Shown here one piece after another: positions 14,823-22,319 of a DNA stretch of 34,846 nt. The stretch's first letter is position 1. Every line of letters starts with the position of its first letter. The stretch comes from Acetomicrobium sp. S15 = DSM 107314 (GTDB lineage: Bacteria; Synergistota; Synergistia; Synergistales; Thermosynergistaceae): NCBI RefSeq assembly GCF_016125955.1, contig NZ_JADEVE010000028.1, forward strand, positions 1 through 34,846, in the 5' to 3' direction. The notes under the pieces are model-generated. The model was given only the letters and a program-made list of their open reading frames with translations, was not told the origin of the DNA and made no database searches. The translations under genes were made by a program, and so were the position numbers.

Positions 14823-15983
14823 ATGGCAACATCAACAACTGAGCGAGCCCAGAGGGTGCTAACGGGCACTCACTTCATGCTGGGCAACTATGCGGTGGTA
14901 GAAGGGGCGCTCGCCGCTGGATGCGATTTCTTTGCCGGATATCCCATAACGCCGGCCAACGAAATCTCGGAGCGCATGTCACAGCGCCTTCCGACCGTGG
15001 GTGGCAAGTTTTTACAGGGCGAGGACGAGCTCTGTTCCATCTACGCCCTGTCGGGCGCATCGCTTGCGGGGGCCAAGGCTATGACAGCTACGGCAAGCGC
15101 CGGGTATAACTACATGCAAGAAGGGATAGGCTATGCTGTAGCTGTGGAAGCTCCCATAGTTATCGTTGACGTCCAGAGATGCCGTGGCGAAAACTTCGCC
15201 TCTCAGGCCGACGTGATGCAGATGAAATGGGGGCCGAGTGGCGATCACGAGCTCATAGTCCTTGCTCCGTCTTCCGTGCAGGAGCTCTTCGACTTCACGA
15301 TAAGGGCCTTCAACCTCGCCGAGGAGTTCCGAAACCCTGTAATAATTATGTCCGAGACGACGATAGCCTTAATGAGAGAAAGGCTCGTCATACCGCCGGC
15401 GGAGGAGATAGAAATAGTGAACAGGCGATACACATCCCTGCCGCCAGACAAATACCTTCCCTTCAAAGCTAATGAGGAGTACGGCGTTCCCGACTTCGCG
15501 CCTTTGGGAGAGGGATACGGCGCTATCTATTCGCTAAACCCCCATTCCGAGGAGGGGAGCATCGACTGGGATCCCGATGTGTTTGAGCGGCTCTATAAGC
15601 GTATAACCGGCAAAGTTACGCAGCATAGGAACAAAATCTGCAAGACGCAGGCCTTTAAGATGGATGATGCTGATGTAGCGCTCATAGCTTATGGCAGCGA
15701 AGTGCGTCCATGTATAGACGCGATGGAGATGGCCAGAGCTGACGGTATTAAGGTTGGGGTTTTGAAGCTCGATACTGTATGGCCGGTGCCTGAAGAGCAG
15801 ATAATTCAAGTGGCTAACCACGTGAAGCTCGCCATCACGGTTGAAATGAACATTGGCAAATATACGAGAGAAGTCGAACGCCTCTGCTGTGCAAAGTGCA
15901 GGACAGCGGTGGCCACCAAGAACAGAGGGCTCGTTCACTTCCCCGAGGAAGTCTATGCAGTCATTAAGGAGGTATGGCGATGA
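14823..15983 (+). CDS. 2-oxoacid:ferredoxin oxidoreductase, alpha subunit
   Basis: A 386-residue alpha subunit of a 2-oxoacid:ferredoxin oxidoreductase (KorA/VorB type), which converts a 2-oxoacid and CoA to acyl-CoA, CO2 and reduced ferredoxin. YPITP at 40-44 is the substrate-side motif of the pyrimidine-binding domain. EDEL near 67-70, AMTATASAGYNYMQEG near 86-101 and VDVQR at 115-119 are conserved, and the C-terminal transketolase-like domain ends near 375. After VDVQR the usual GGPSTGLPT-type loop is absent: the chain reads CRGENFASQADVMQ instead. That loop helps shape substrate choice in the family, so 2-oxoglutarate specificity should not be assumed. The ATG at 14823 follows GGGGGAGG. 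The beta-subunit gene overlaps its stop codon. Confidence 0.9.
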   Translation: MATSTTERAQRVLTGTHFMLGNYAVVEGALAAGCDFFAGYPITPANEISERMSQRLPTVGGKFLQGEDELCSIYALSGASLAGAKAMTATASAGYNYMQEGIGYAVAVEAPIVIVDVQRCRGENFASQADVMQMKWGPSGDHELIVLAPSSVQELFDFTIRAFNLAEEFRNPVIIMSETTIALMRERLVIPPAEEIEIVNRRYTSLPPDKYLPFKANEEYGVPDFAPLGEGYGAIYSLNPHSEEGSIDWDPDVFERLYKRITGKVTQHRNKICKTQAFKMDDADVALIAYGSEVRPCIDAMEMARADGIKVGVLKLDTVWPVPEEQIIQVANHVKLAITVEMNIGKYTREVERLCCAKCRTAVATKNRGLVHFPEEVYAVIKEVWR

Positions 15984-16810
15984 GTCAGCCAATTAACCCA
16001 TTGAGAAAATATATCAGAGAAGGGAAGCTTCCGCATTTCTTCTGTCCTGGATGCGGCTGTGGACAGATATTGAACGCTTTTCTTCAGGCTTGCGACGAGC
16101 TGGGCATGGATCCGTCGAGAATGGTGATCATCGGTGGTGTGGGTTGCACGGCCAGGATTCCCGTATATCTGAAAGGAGACGTACTCCACGGAGTTCACGG
16201 CAGGACGCTTGCCTGGGCCACTGGCATAAAGCTTCACAAACCGCAGACTAAGGTAGTAATCTTCGCCGGCGACGGTGACGTTGCCTCTATAGGCGGAAAT
16301 CACCTGATACACGCCGCCAGGCGCAATTTGGACGCCTTGGTGGTGGTCGCCAACAACTTCAACTACGCCATGACCGGCGGCCAAGTTGCCCCCATGACGC
16401 CTTCGCAGGTCAGAACTATGACCACTCCCTTCGGTAACCCCGAGCCTTCCTTCGACATCTGCGAGCTCGTCGTCACCGCTGGGGCTACATACGTGGCCAG
16501 AGAGGTTACGGGTCGTCCCGTGCAACTTGAGCGCACGCTCAAAAAAGCGCTGACCCATGAGGGGTTTGGTCTCGTCGAAGTGCTCTCTCAATGTCCCACC
16601 AATTATGGAAGATATGCCCTGAGGAGCGGCGATCCGGCCGTAACGCTCAAGTGGATCATGGATCGGTGCATAACCAAGGCACAAGCCGATAAGCTATCCG
16701 AGGAAGAGAAGGCCGGCAAATTCGTTGTGGGCGAGTTTGTGGATTTCAAGCGCCCGATATTCCGCGGCAGCTCCGTTTATGACTTGGAATCTTGCGAATG
16801 CTGCGAGTGA
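15980..16810 (+). CDS. 2-oxoacid:ferredoxin oxidoreductase, beta subunit (TPP-binding)
   Basis: A 276-residue TPP-binding subunit. The [4Fe-4S]-related CPGCGCG motif is at 22-28. The TPP motif runs from AGDGD (96-100) to NN at 125-126, followed by NYAMTGGQVAPMTP. GVGCTARIP near 53-61 is typical of KorB/VorA. I place the start at the ATG at 15980, because AAGGAGG lies 7 bases before it and the ATG overlaps the alpha-subunit stop (ATGA). The ATG at 15974 is too close to the ribosome-binding site. The extreme C-terminus is cysteine-rich (ESCECCE), which is not a usual feature of this subunit and could bind metal. It forms the catalytic core with the alpha subunit. Confidence 0.92.
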   Translation: MSQPINPLRKYIREGKLPHFFCPGCGCGQILNAFLQACDELGMDPSRMVIIGGVGCTARIPVYLKGDVLHGVHGRTLAWATGIKLHKPQTKVVIFAGDGDVASIGGNHLIHAARRNLDALVVVANNFNYAMTGGQVAPMTPSQVRTMTTPFGNPEPSFDICELVVTAGATYVAREVTGRPVQLERTLKKALTHEGFGLVEVLSQCPTNYGRYALRSGDPAVTLKWIMDRCITKAQADKLSEEEKAGKFVVGEFVDFKRPIFRGSSVYDLESCECCE

Positions 16811-16824
16811 GGTGAAGGTGCGAG

Positions 16825-17376
16825 ATGAAGCCGATAAATATAAGGATTTGTGGCTTTGGCGGACAGGGGATAGTGCTTTCGGCGATCATATTGGGGACGG
16901 CCGCCGTGACGAAGCGCGGTCTCTACGCCGTGCAGACGCAGTCTTATGGCTCTGAAGCCAGAGGCGGGCAGTGCCAGGCAGAGTTGATCGTTTCAGATTC
17001 CCCGATAAACTCCCCCGCAACTCAGAATAAAGACATTTTGGTGGCTATGTTCCAGAGCGCGCTCGATGCGTACCTTCCGAGCCTCAAACCTAACGGGATC
17101 CTCATCGTAGATCCGGCGATGGTCACTGATCTGCACAATACGACGGCTCGGGTGTATTCTGTGCCGGCCACCGAGACGGCGGTTAAGCTGGGCAACAGGA
17201 TCTGCGCTAACATGGTGATGCTCGGCTATTTCCAGGAGGCCACTGGCCTCATCACGAGGGATGACGTGGTCGAGACGATGAAAGAACTGGTCCCCGAGCG
17301 TTTTCACGAGCTCAATGAAAGGGCTATAGATGCAGGCGTGGAGCTTGCTAAGGGAACCAAAATAGATATCTTTTAG
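16825..17376 (+). CDS. 2-oxoacid:ferredoxin oxidoreductase, gamma subunit
   Basis: A 183-residue gamma subunit of the same oxidoreductase. The N-terminus NIRICGFGGQGIVLSAIILG (about 5-24) and the QSYGSEARGGQCQAELIVSD segment (about 39-58) are classic for this domain, which contributes to CoA binding and subunit contacts. A C-terminal segment with TRDDVVETMKE and NERAIDAG closes the fold. The family length of about 180 residues is matched. The gene starts at the ATG at 16825, 14 bases after the beta-subunit stop, with AAGGTG upstream. The acyl-CoA synthetase genes follow immediately, before the ferredoxin subunit, so the oxidoreductase genes are split by the synthetase pair. Confidence 0.92.
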   Translation: MKPINIRICGFGGQGIVLSAIILGTAAVTKRGLYAVQTQSYGSEARGGQCQAELIVSDSPINSPATQNKDILVAMFQSALDAYLPSLKPNGILIVDPAMVTDLHNTTARVYSVPATETAVKLGNRICANMVMLGYFQEATGLITRDDVVETMKELVPERFHELNERAIDAGVELAKGTKIDIF

Positions 17377-17392
17377 GCCGGTGATTGGTGCG

Positions 17393-18514
17393 ATGAAACT
17401 TTACGAATTTCAAGGCAAAGAGCTCTTCAGAGAAGCCGGCATACCAGTTCCTCGCGGCAGACTTGTTACGAGAGAGGAAGAATTGGGGCTTGTCGAGTTT
17501 CCGGCAGTTCTGAAAGCTCAGGTTCTCGTGGGAGGGCGCGGGAAGGCTGGCGGAATAAAGGTCTGCAAGACGCCTGAAGAGGGGAAGAAGGCGTTTGAAA
17601 GCCTTTTGGGCGCCTCGATAAAGGGCGAAAAGATTTGCGCTTTGCTGGCAGAAGAGACTGCGGATATCAAGAGAGAATTTTATCTGTCTATCACTATACC
17701 CAGCGGCAGCAAATCCTTTTTGCTCATGGGGAGCGCAACCGGGGGGGTTGAAATAGAGCAAGTTGCCCAAAGCGCTCCCGAAGCGTTGTTTTCGTTACTC
17801 ATAGATCCCATAGTCGGCGTAATGGATTATCAGGTTCGCTACGTTGCCAAGCGCTTCGCCTGTGAAGTTGAAGAAGCGAGGAAGGTGCTGACGGGTCTGT
17901 ATCGGGCCCTGAGAGAAAACGACGCAACACTTGTGGAGATAAATCCTCTCGCTGAGACGCCTCGAGGGTTGTTGGCGCTGGATGCCAAGGTCGTGTTGGA
18001 CGATAAAGCGCGTTGGAGGAGAAGCGAGCTCTTCGAAAGGCTTGCAGAACAACAAGCCGCTATCGGAGGCCAAGCTGTAAGCGTTTCCACTGACACGATT
18101 ACCTATGTGCCTCTTGATGGTACGGTTGGCCTCATATCCGACGGGGCTGGCACGGGAATGCTCACGCTCGACCTCATAAGCGATGCCGGGGCAAGGGCTG
18201 CGTGCTTCTGCGAGATGGGCGGCCTTACGAGCCCTGAGGTTATGTACTCCGCCCTCGAGAAGACTTTAAACAATAAGAATGTCAAGGCCATCATAGTGGT
18301 GTTGATAGGCGGTTTCAACCGCATGGACGAGATGGCAGAAGGCATCGTGCGCTACCAAAAGGAGAAAGGGCTTCCTGTCCCTATCGTCGTGAGGATGTGC
18401 GGCACAATGGAAGAAGAGGGGAAACGCATTATGAGAGAAGCTAATCTCAAAACATATGATGACTTATATGAAGCAGTGCATGAAGTTGTGGCTTTGGCTG
18501 GGAGGAATAGCTGA
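17393..18514 (+). CDS. sucC: Succinyl-CoA synthetase beta-like subunit (ADP/GDP-forming acyl-CoA synthetase)
   Basis: A 373-residue SucC-family beta subunit with an ATP-grasp nucleotide-binding domain. The N-terminus MKLYEFQGKELFREAGIPVP is typical. KAQVLVGGRGKAGGIK (about 42-57), the VEINPLAETPRG metal-binding motif (about 183-194) and LDAKV complete the ATP-grasp part. The ligase domain reads SDGAGTGMLTLD, FCEMGGLTSPEVMYSAL and VLIGGFNRMDEMAEG. In E. coli SucC the matching places read NGAGLAMGTMD, LDVGGGA and FGGIVRCD, so acid- and CoA-site loops differ here. The reaction class (acyl-CoA plus NDP and phosphate to acid, CoA and NTP) is secure, but succinate as substrate is not. The start is ATG at 17393 rather than GTG at 17381, which lies inside the likely ribosome-binding region. 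The alpha-subunit gene overlaps the stop by one base. Confidence 0.85.
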   Translation: MKLYEFQGKELFREAGIPVPRGRLVTREEELGLVEFPAVLKAQVLVGGRGKAGGIKVCKTPEEGKKAFESLLGASIKGEKICALLAEETADIKREFYLSITIPSGSKSFLLMGSATGGVEIEQVAQSAPEALFSLLIDPIVGVMDYQVRYVAKRFACEVEEARKVLTGLYRALRENDATLVEINPLAETPRGLLALDAKVVLDDKARWRRSELFERLAEQQAAIGGQAVSVSTDTITYVPLDGTVGLISDGAGTGMLTLDLISDAGARAACFCEMGGLTSPEVMYSALEKTLNNKNVKAIIVVLIGGFNRMDEMAEGIVRYQKEKGLPVPIVVRMCGTMEEEGKRIMREANLKTYDDLYEAVHEVVALAGRNS

Positions 18515-19386
18515 TGGCTGTGCTGGTGAATAGAGATACAAACGTGCTCGTCCTCGGGATAACGGGACGCTCCGGTCGCCTTCAGACGAAGGTCATGCTC
18601 GATTATGGAACCAAAGTTGTGGCAGGCGTGACTCCGGGCAAGGGAGGGCAAATGGCAGAAGGCGTGCCCGTCTACGACTTCGTAAGCGAGGTATTGAAAG
18701 AACACAGGATAGACGCGGCTATCAGTTTCGTTCCTGCCCGCTCAGCTAAGGACTCGTCGTTTGAAGCCATCGACAACGGCATCAAATTCTTGGTGCTAAC
18801 GATGGAAGAGATCCCAGACCACGATGTCCTGGAGATCCTCTCTTATGCCAAGGCCAAAGGGACCACTGTCCTCGGGCCTGGTGCAGCTGGCATCATATCC
18901 CCGGGCAAGTGCAAGCTCGGGGCTCACCCGCCGAGAATGTTCACGGAGGGGAACGTGGGCGTAGTGTCCAAAAGCGGCGCTCTCTCCTATGAAGTGGGTA
19001 AAACTTTGACCGAAGCCGGCATAGGGCAGTCTACCGTCATCGCTTTAGGAGGAGGCCCTCTTTGGGGGCTCACCCAGAGGGATGCAGTGCGCCTCTTTCA
19101 GGAAGACCCCGAAACCGAAGTCATACTGCTTTTGGGAGAGATCGGCGGGACGACCGAGGAGGAGGCTGCTGAATTCATAGCCCAAAACGTCACCAAACCG
19201 GTTGTGGCGTTGATAGTTGGCAGGGCTGCCCCTGAGGGCAAATCTTTGGGGCATGCCGGGGCGATAATCCAAGGCAATCGCGGCACTGCTCAATCTAAGA
19301 TTACTGCGTTGTCCCGTGCCGGCGCGAAGATAGCCACAACTCCCAAAGAGGCAGCACAGATTATAAAAGAGATAAGAGGTGAATAA
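18514..19386 (+). CDS. sucD: Succinyl-CoA synthetase alpha-like subunit
   Basis: A 290-residue SucD-family alpha subunit carrying the phosphohistidine. H247 in the conserved GHAGAII box becomes phosphorylated in the family. The CoA-binding Rossmann domain has GITGRSGRLQTK (15-26) and a GVTPGKGG segment. GEIGGTTEEEAAEF at 208-221 is well conserved. Other signatures deviate: GPGAAGIISPGKCKLG (121-136) where GPNCPGIITPGECKIG is usual, and GGGPLWGLTQRDAV (179-192) where GGDPIPGTNFIDAL-type sequence is usual. With the beta subunit it should make the ligase heteromer. It starts at the ATG at 18514 (TGATG overlap with the beta-subunit stop), so coupled translation is expected. A different short acid than succinate is possible. 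Confidence 0.86.
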   Translation: MAVLVNRDTNVLVLGITGRSGRLQTKVMLDYGTKVVAGVTPGKGGQMAEGVPVYDFVSEVLKEHRIDAAISFVPARSAKDSSFEAIDNGIKFLVLTMEEIPDHDVLEILSYAKAKGTTVLGPGAAGIISPGKCKLGAHPPRMFTEGNVGVVSKSGALSYEVGKTLTEAGIGQSTVIALGGGPLWGLTQRDAVRLFQEDPETEVILLLGEIGGTTEEEAAEFIAQNVTKPVVALIVGRAAPEGKSLGHAGAIIQGNRGTAQSKITALSRAGAKIATTPKEAAQIIKEIRGE

Positions 19387-19387
19387 T

Positions 19388-19585
19388 ATGGCCGTTTATA
19401 TAGATAAGAATCTGTGCAAAGGGTGCGGACTGTGCATCCACTTTTGCCCGAAGAATGTCTTCGATATAACCGATGAGATAAACAAAAAAGGATTCAACGT
19501 AGCCGCGCCGACGCGGCAGAAAGATTGCATACGGTGCAAGCTCTGTGAGAAGTCTTGTCCTGACCTCGCTATTGTAGTTGAATGA
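19388..19585 (+). CDS. 2-oxoacid:ferredoxin oxidoreductase, delta (2[4Fe-4S] ferredoxin) subunit
   Basis: A 65-residue bicluster ferredoxin with two classic motifs, CKGCGLCIHFCP (about 10-21) and CIRCKLCEKSCP (about 46-57), each CX2CX2CX3CP. Such small subunits (KorD/VorD) carry electrons from the TPP site of four-subunit 2-oxoacid oxidoreductases to soluble ferredoxin. It is encoded after the synthetase genes, one base past the sucD-like stop codon, and must be counted as the fourth subunit because no other is present. The start is ATG at 19388, with AGAGGTGA 5 bases upstream; a GTG at 19379 lies inside that site. Confidence 0.93.
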   Translation: MAVYIDKNLCKGCGLCIHFCPKNVFDITDEINKKGFNVAAPTRQKDCIRCKLCEKSCPDLAIVVE

Positions 19586-19603
19586 ATAATTAAGGAGGTG
19601 CGC

Positions 19604-20596
19604 ATGTTGGCTGCTTCTGATCGTCGTGTTTATGTGGTCGAACCCGAAGGGCCGGAGGAGTGGTTTCAGGAGCTTAAGAAAGAGGCAGAGGTGATATTCC
19701 TCTATCCGGAGAAGGCACTGACGCCTGAAGAGGTGAGGAAGGTCGTAAGCGATGCCACGGCAATGATCATCACATCGCGCTGTGGTGTATCTGCTGAGGA
19801 CATGGAGTACGCTAAGAACTTGGGGATTATCTCTAAGTGTGGCGCCAAACCCTCCAACGTTGATATTGATGCCGCTACGAAGAAGGGCATCGCCGTGACG
19901 TTTACGCCTGGAGCGAATTCCACCACCGTGGCGGAATTCGCAGTTATGATGATGATGGCTTGCTTACGCCGGTTGAACTTGCTTATCGACATGGTAGCTC
20001 ATGATGAGTGGCGCTCTCCTTACACGATGGGGCGCGAACTCAGAGACAAAGTAGTGGGGCTCATCGGTTATGGGGCTATAGGCCGCGAGGTTGCAAGGAG
20101 GCTCGAAGGCTATGACTGCCAGGTGTTGGCTTACGATCCCTATTACAAAAAGGGCGATGAGCCGAAGTGCGTGACTTTTATAGATGACCTGAAGCGCCTG
20201 ATCACACAATCCGACGTGATCTCTATTCACTGCATGCTCACGGACGAGACGTATCATCTCCTCTCTGACGAGGAGTTCGCCATGATGAAATCTACGGCTG
20301 TTGTGGTGAATACTGCTCGTGGGCCGATTATAGACGAAGAAGCCCTGGCGAGGGCTCTTAAAGAAGAAAAAATATGGGGCGCTGCCATAGACGTATACGC
20401 CGAGGAACCGGCCAAATCAACTCATCCTCTCGTGGGTTTGAAAAATGCCATATTAACGCCCCATGTGGCGGGCTGGACCGAGGAAACGATCATGAGAGAG
20501 GTAGGTGGCGCCGTAAAATCCGTGCTCGCCTACCTGAGGGGTGAGGAGATCCCCGGGTTGATCAACCCCGATTACGCAAAGCACAGACGAGCGTAA
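19604..20596 (+). CDS. D-isomer-specific 2-hydroxyacid dehydrogenase (SerA-like, single-domain form)
   Basis: A 330-residue NAD-dependent dehydrogenase. The Rossmann motif GYGAIG is at 155-160. D178, at the end of the next strand, suggests NAD rather than NADP. The catalytic triad is R239 (NTARGP), E268 (AEEP) and H287 (LTPHVAGW). The size matches PGDH-like enzymes without the regulatory ACT domain. It is annotated by homology as 3-phosphoglycerate dehydrogenase-like, but its position as the last gene of an OFOR/acyl-CoA-synthetase operon suggests a catabolic D-2-hydroxyacid or 2-oxoacid substrate instead. The start is ATG at 19604, with AAGGAGG 5 bases upstream; a GTG at 19598 overlaps that site. 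A strong terminator follows. Confidence 0.88.
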   Translation: MLAASDRRVYVVEPEGPEEWFQELKKEAEVIFLYPEKALTPEEVRKVVSDATAMIITSRCGVSAEDMEYAKNLGIISKCGAKPSNVDIDAATKKGIAVTFTPGANSTTVAEFAVMMMMACLRRLNLLIDMVAHDEWRSPYTMGRELRDKVVGLIGYGAIGREVARRLEGYDCQVLAYDPYYKKGDEPKCVTFIDDLKRLITQSDVISIHCMLTDETYHLLSDEEFAMMKSTAVVVNTARGPIIDEEALARALKEEKIWGAAIDVYAEEPAKSTHPLVGLKNAILTPHVAGWTEETIMREVGGAVKSVLAYLRGEEIPGLINPDYAKHRRA

Positions 20597-20616
20597 AAGC
20601 ATATACGAAAACCTGC

Positions 20617-20663
20617 AGAGCCCCTCAACCCTTTGACCGAAGGACTGAGGGGCTCTCTTTTCT
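20617..20663 (+). terminator. Rho-independent terminator of the OFOR operon
   Basis: AGAGCCCCTCA (20617-20627) pairs perfectly with TGAGGGGCTCT (20646-20656). The 18-base loop contains a further short CTTT/AAG pairing. The tail CTTTTCT (20657-20663) follows directly. It lies 20 bases after the dehydrogenase stop and marks the end of the long plus-strand operon. Confidence 0.9.
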
Positions 20664-21259
20664 ACGGCAATACTGAGTATCTGTCCGTATTTGACCCCCA
20701 AATAGCGCTCGCCGCCTCTAATTCAACGGGCAGTAGCATTCATTTCTAGACGAACCCATGCATTCTTGTCTGCTATAAATTGATAATAAGGAGTTGATCG
20801 GAAAGGGGCTGTTTCTTTGGTCTTGATGCACCTCCAGATGTGTCTGTATGAAAAACGAAGCAAACTTGAGAAATAGCAGGAAAAAATTGAGAAATATGCC
20901 AATTCAAACGCCTAAGCCCAATCTATTGCCTAAAACACTCTATAATCAAGCTTGACACTTTGGACCAGAAGTGCTTTTCTATTAGATAATTTAGGTGAGG
21001 AGTTGCAATATAAACAGAATCCAAATGAATTATAGCACTCAAAGGTTTCCATCGCATTTCATCAAAGGTGAATGTCATCATTTGGCACGTCGAGTTTGCG
21101 CGTTAACAATTTCTGTAGCTGGAGCTTTGGAGTTAAGGGAGGATGGTGATTTTTCGAAGAGTAAGAACTAGGGTGTCGGGAGTGCACGATGAAACGATGG
21201 TCAGTGGGTTTGCTTTCTGGCAGAAAGCCCTTTGGATAGCCCAAATAGGAGGGGTAGCC
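20664..21259. other. Gene-free interval of about 600 bases before dctP
   Basis: I see no convincing gene, tRNA or insertion sequence here. The first part is still GC-rich; from about 20740 on it is A+T-rich. It holds the direct repeat at 20866-20896, an isolated TTGACA (20952-20957) without a well-spaced -10 box, and a weak open frame from 21143 that runs into dctP. It may be decayed DNA at the left edge of an accessory block plus an unmapped dctP promoter. Confidence 0.5.
20866..20896. repeat. Two direct copies of TTGAGAAATA, 21 bases apart
   Basis: TTGAGAAATA occurs at 20866-20875 and 20887-20896. The 21-base period equals two DNA helical turns, so both copies face the same side. It could be a pair of regulator half-sites upstream of dctP, or chance in A+T-rich sequence. 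Confidence 0.4.
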
Positions 21260-22267
21260 ATGAAAAAAATCTTATGCTACGCGTTTTTGATTGTTGTGGC
21301 AAGTGTTTTTATCTGTGGTAGCTCTAAGGCCACAGCTGCAGATCGGGGTAATTATAAAATTAGACTGGCTCATGTTGAACCGGAAGAAAGGTCACTGCAC
21401 AAATGTTGCCTTGATTTTAAGAACTATGTTGAAGATCGCTCAGGCGGGAAGATTATTGTTGAAGTTTATCCGAATGCACAATTGGGCGGCGATCGTCAGG
21501 CTTTAGAGACGGTTTCTCTTGGGGCGCTTGAGATGACTGCTGCAGCAAGTGCGGTTCTGTCTAATTACGATCCTTCTTTTGGTATATTGGATCTGCCATT
21601 TATATTTAAGGATCGAGAAGCTACCGTACATGCCTGTGATGGCAAAGTTGGGCAAATTCTTAACAGTAAATTGCCTGCATTTGGCATGGTTGGGTTAGGG
21701 TTCTCGGATTATGGTCAACGTCACATTACTAATAATGTTAGGCCGATCCATGAACCTAAAGATTTAAAAGGCATTAAAATGCGTGTGATGGAAAATCCGG
21801 TATATGTCGATTTGTTCCGCACTTTAGGTGCGAATCCTACGCCTATGAGCTTTGGCGAGCTGTACACTGCTTTGCAGCAAGGCACGGTTGACGGTCAAGA
21901 AAATCCTCCACCCTTGATTTATGCATCGAAATTTTACGAAGTACAAAAGTACCTTAGCCTTACTGGTCATACGTGGAATTTCAACGTGATAGCAATTAGC
22001 AAGGCATTCTTTGATTCTCTGCCAGAAGAGCTTCGGACAATTGTTGTTGATGGGGCTAGAACACAAATAGTTGAGCAGGAGCGCGTGATAGAGGCGCAAA
22101 TTCAGGAAGAGTATGTTGTTAAACTCGAGCAAGAAGGAATGATCGTGAACGAAATTACTCCAGAAAACAGACAAAAATTTGTTGAGGCAACACAACCGGT
22201 CCGAGATAAATATCTGAAAGGTTTTTCTGAAGAGTTATTATTGGCTATGGACGAAGCAAATCAATAG
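21260..22267 (+). CDS. dctP: TRAP transporter solute receptor, DctP family
   Basis: A 335-residue periplasmic receptor. A signal peptide (about 1-27: basic KK, hydrophobic core, ATAA end) is followed by a mature chain beginning near DRGNYKIRLAH. Family marks are PNAQLGGDRQALE (about 76-88), LDLPFIFKD (near 112-120), the KGIKMRVMENP segment with the conserved arginine that pins the substrate carboxylate, and MSFGELYTALQQGTVDGQENP. The class is secure and the ligand unknown. The ATG at 21260 has AGGAGGGG upstream; an in-frame ATG at 21143 would precede the signal peptide with an unrelated basic stretch. dctQ and dctM follow, giving a complete three-part carrier of the DctPQM layout. Confidence 0.94.
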   Translation: MKKILCYAFLIVVASVFICGSSKATAADRGNYKIRLAHVEPEERSLHKCCLDFKNYVEDRSGGKIIVEVYPNAQLGGDRQALETVSLGALEMTAAASAVLSNYDPSFGILDLPFIFKDREATVHACDGKVGQILNSKLPAFGMVGLGFSDYGQRHITNNVRPIHEPKDLKGIKMRVMENPVYVDLFRTLGANPTPMSFGELYTALQQGTVDGQENPPPLIYASKFYEVQKYLSLTGHTWNFNVIAISKAFFDSLPEELRTIVVDGARTQIVEQERVIEAQIQEEYVVKLEQEGMIVNEITPENRQKFVEATQPVRDKYLKGFSEELLLAMDEANQ

Positions 22268-22319
22268 TAGCTATATCCATTATAGCTATATTAAATAGAT
22301 TTTACTAAGGTTAATTATC

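Noticed and set aside
20666-20741. Short minus-strand frame of about 25 residues after the terminator
   Set aside because: Too short, no ribosome-binding site seen, and no family recognised.
20952-20957. TTGACA upstream of dctP as a promoter
   Set aside because: No -10-like hexamer lies 16-18 bases downstream; GATAAT at 20985 is 27 bases away.
21143-21259. Longer DctP starting at the ATG at 21143
   Set aside because: It would place an unrelated basic stretch before a normal signal peptide, and the ATG at 21260 has a strong AGGAGGGG site.
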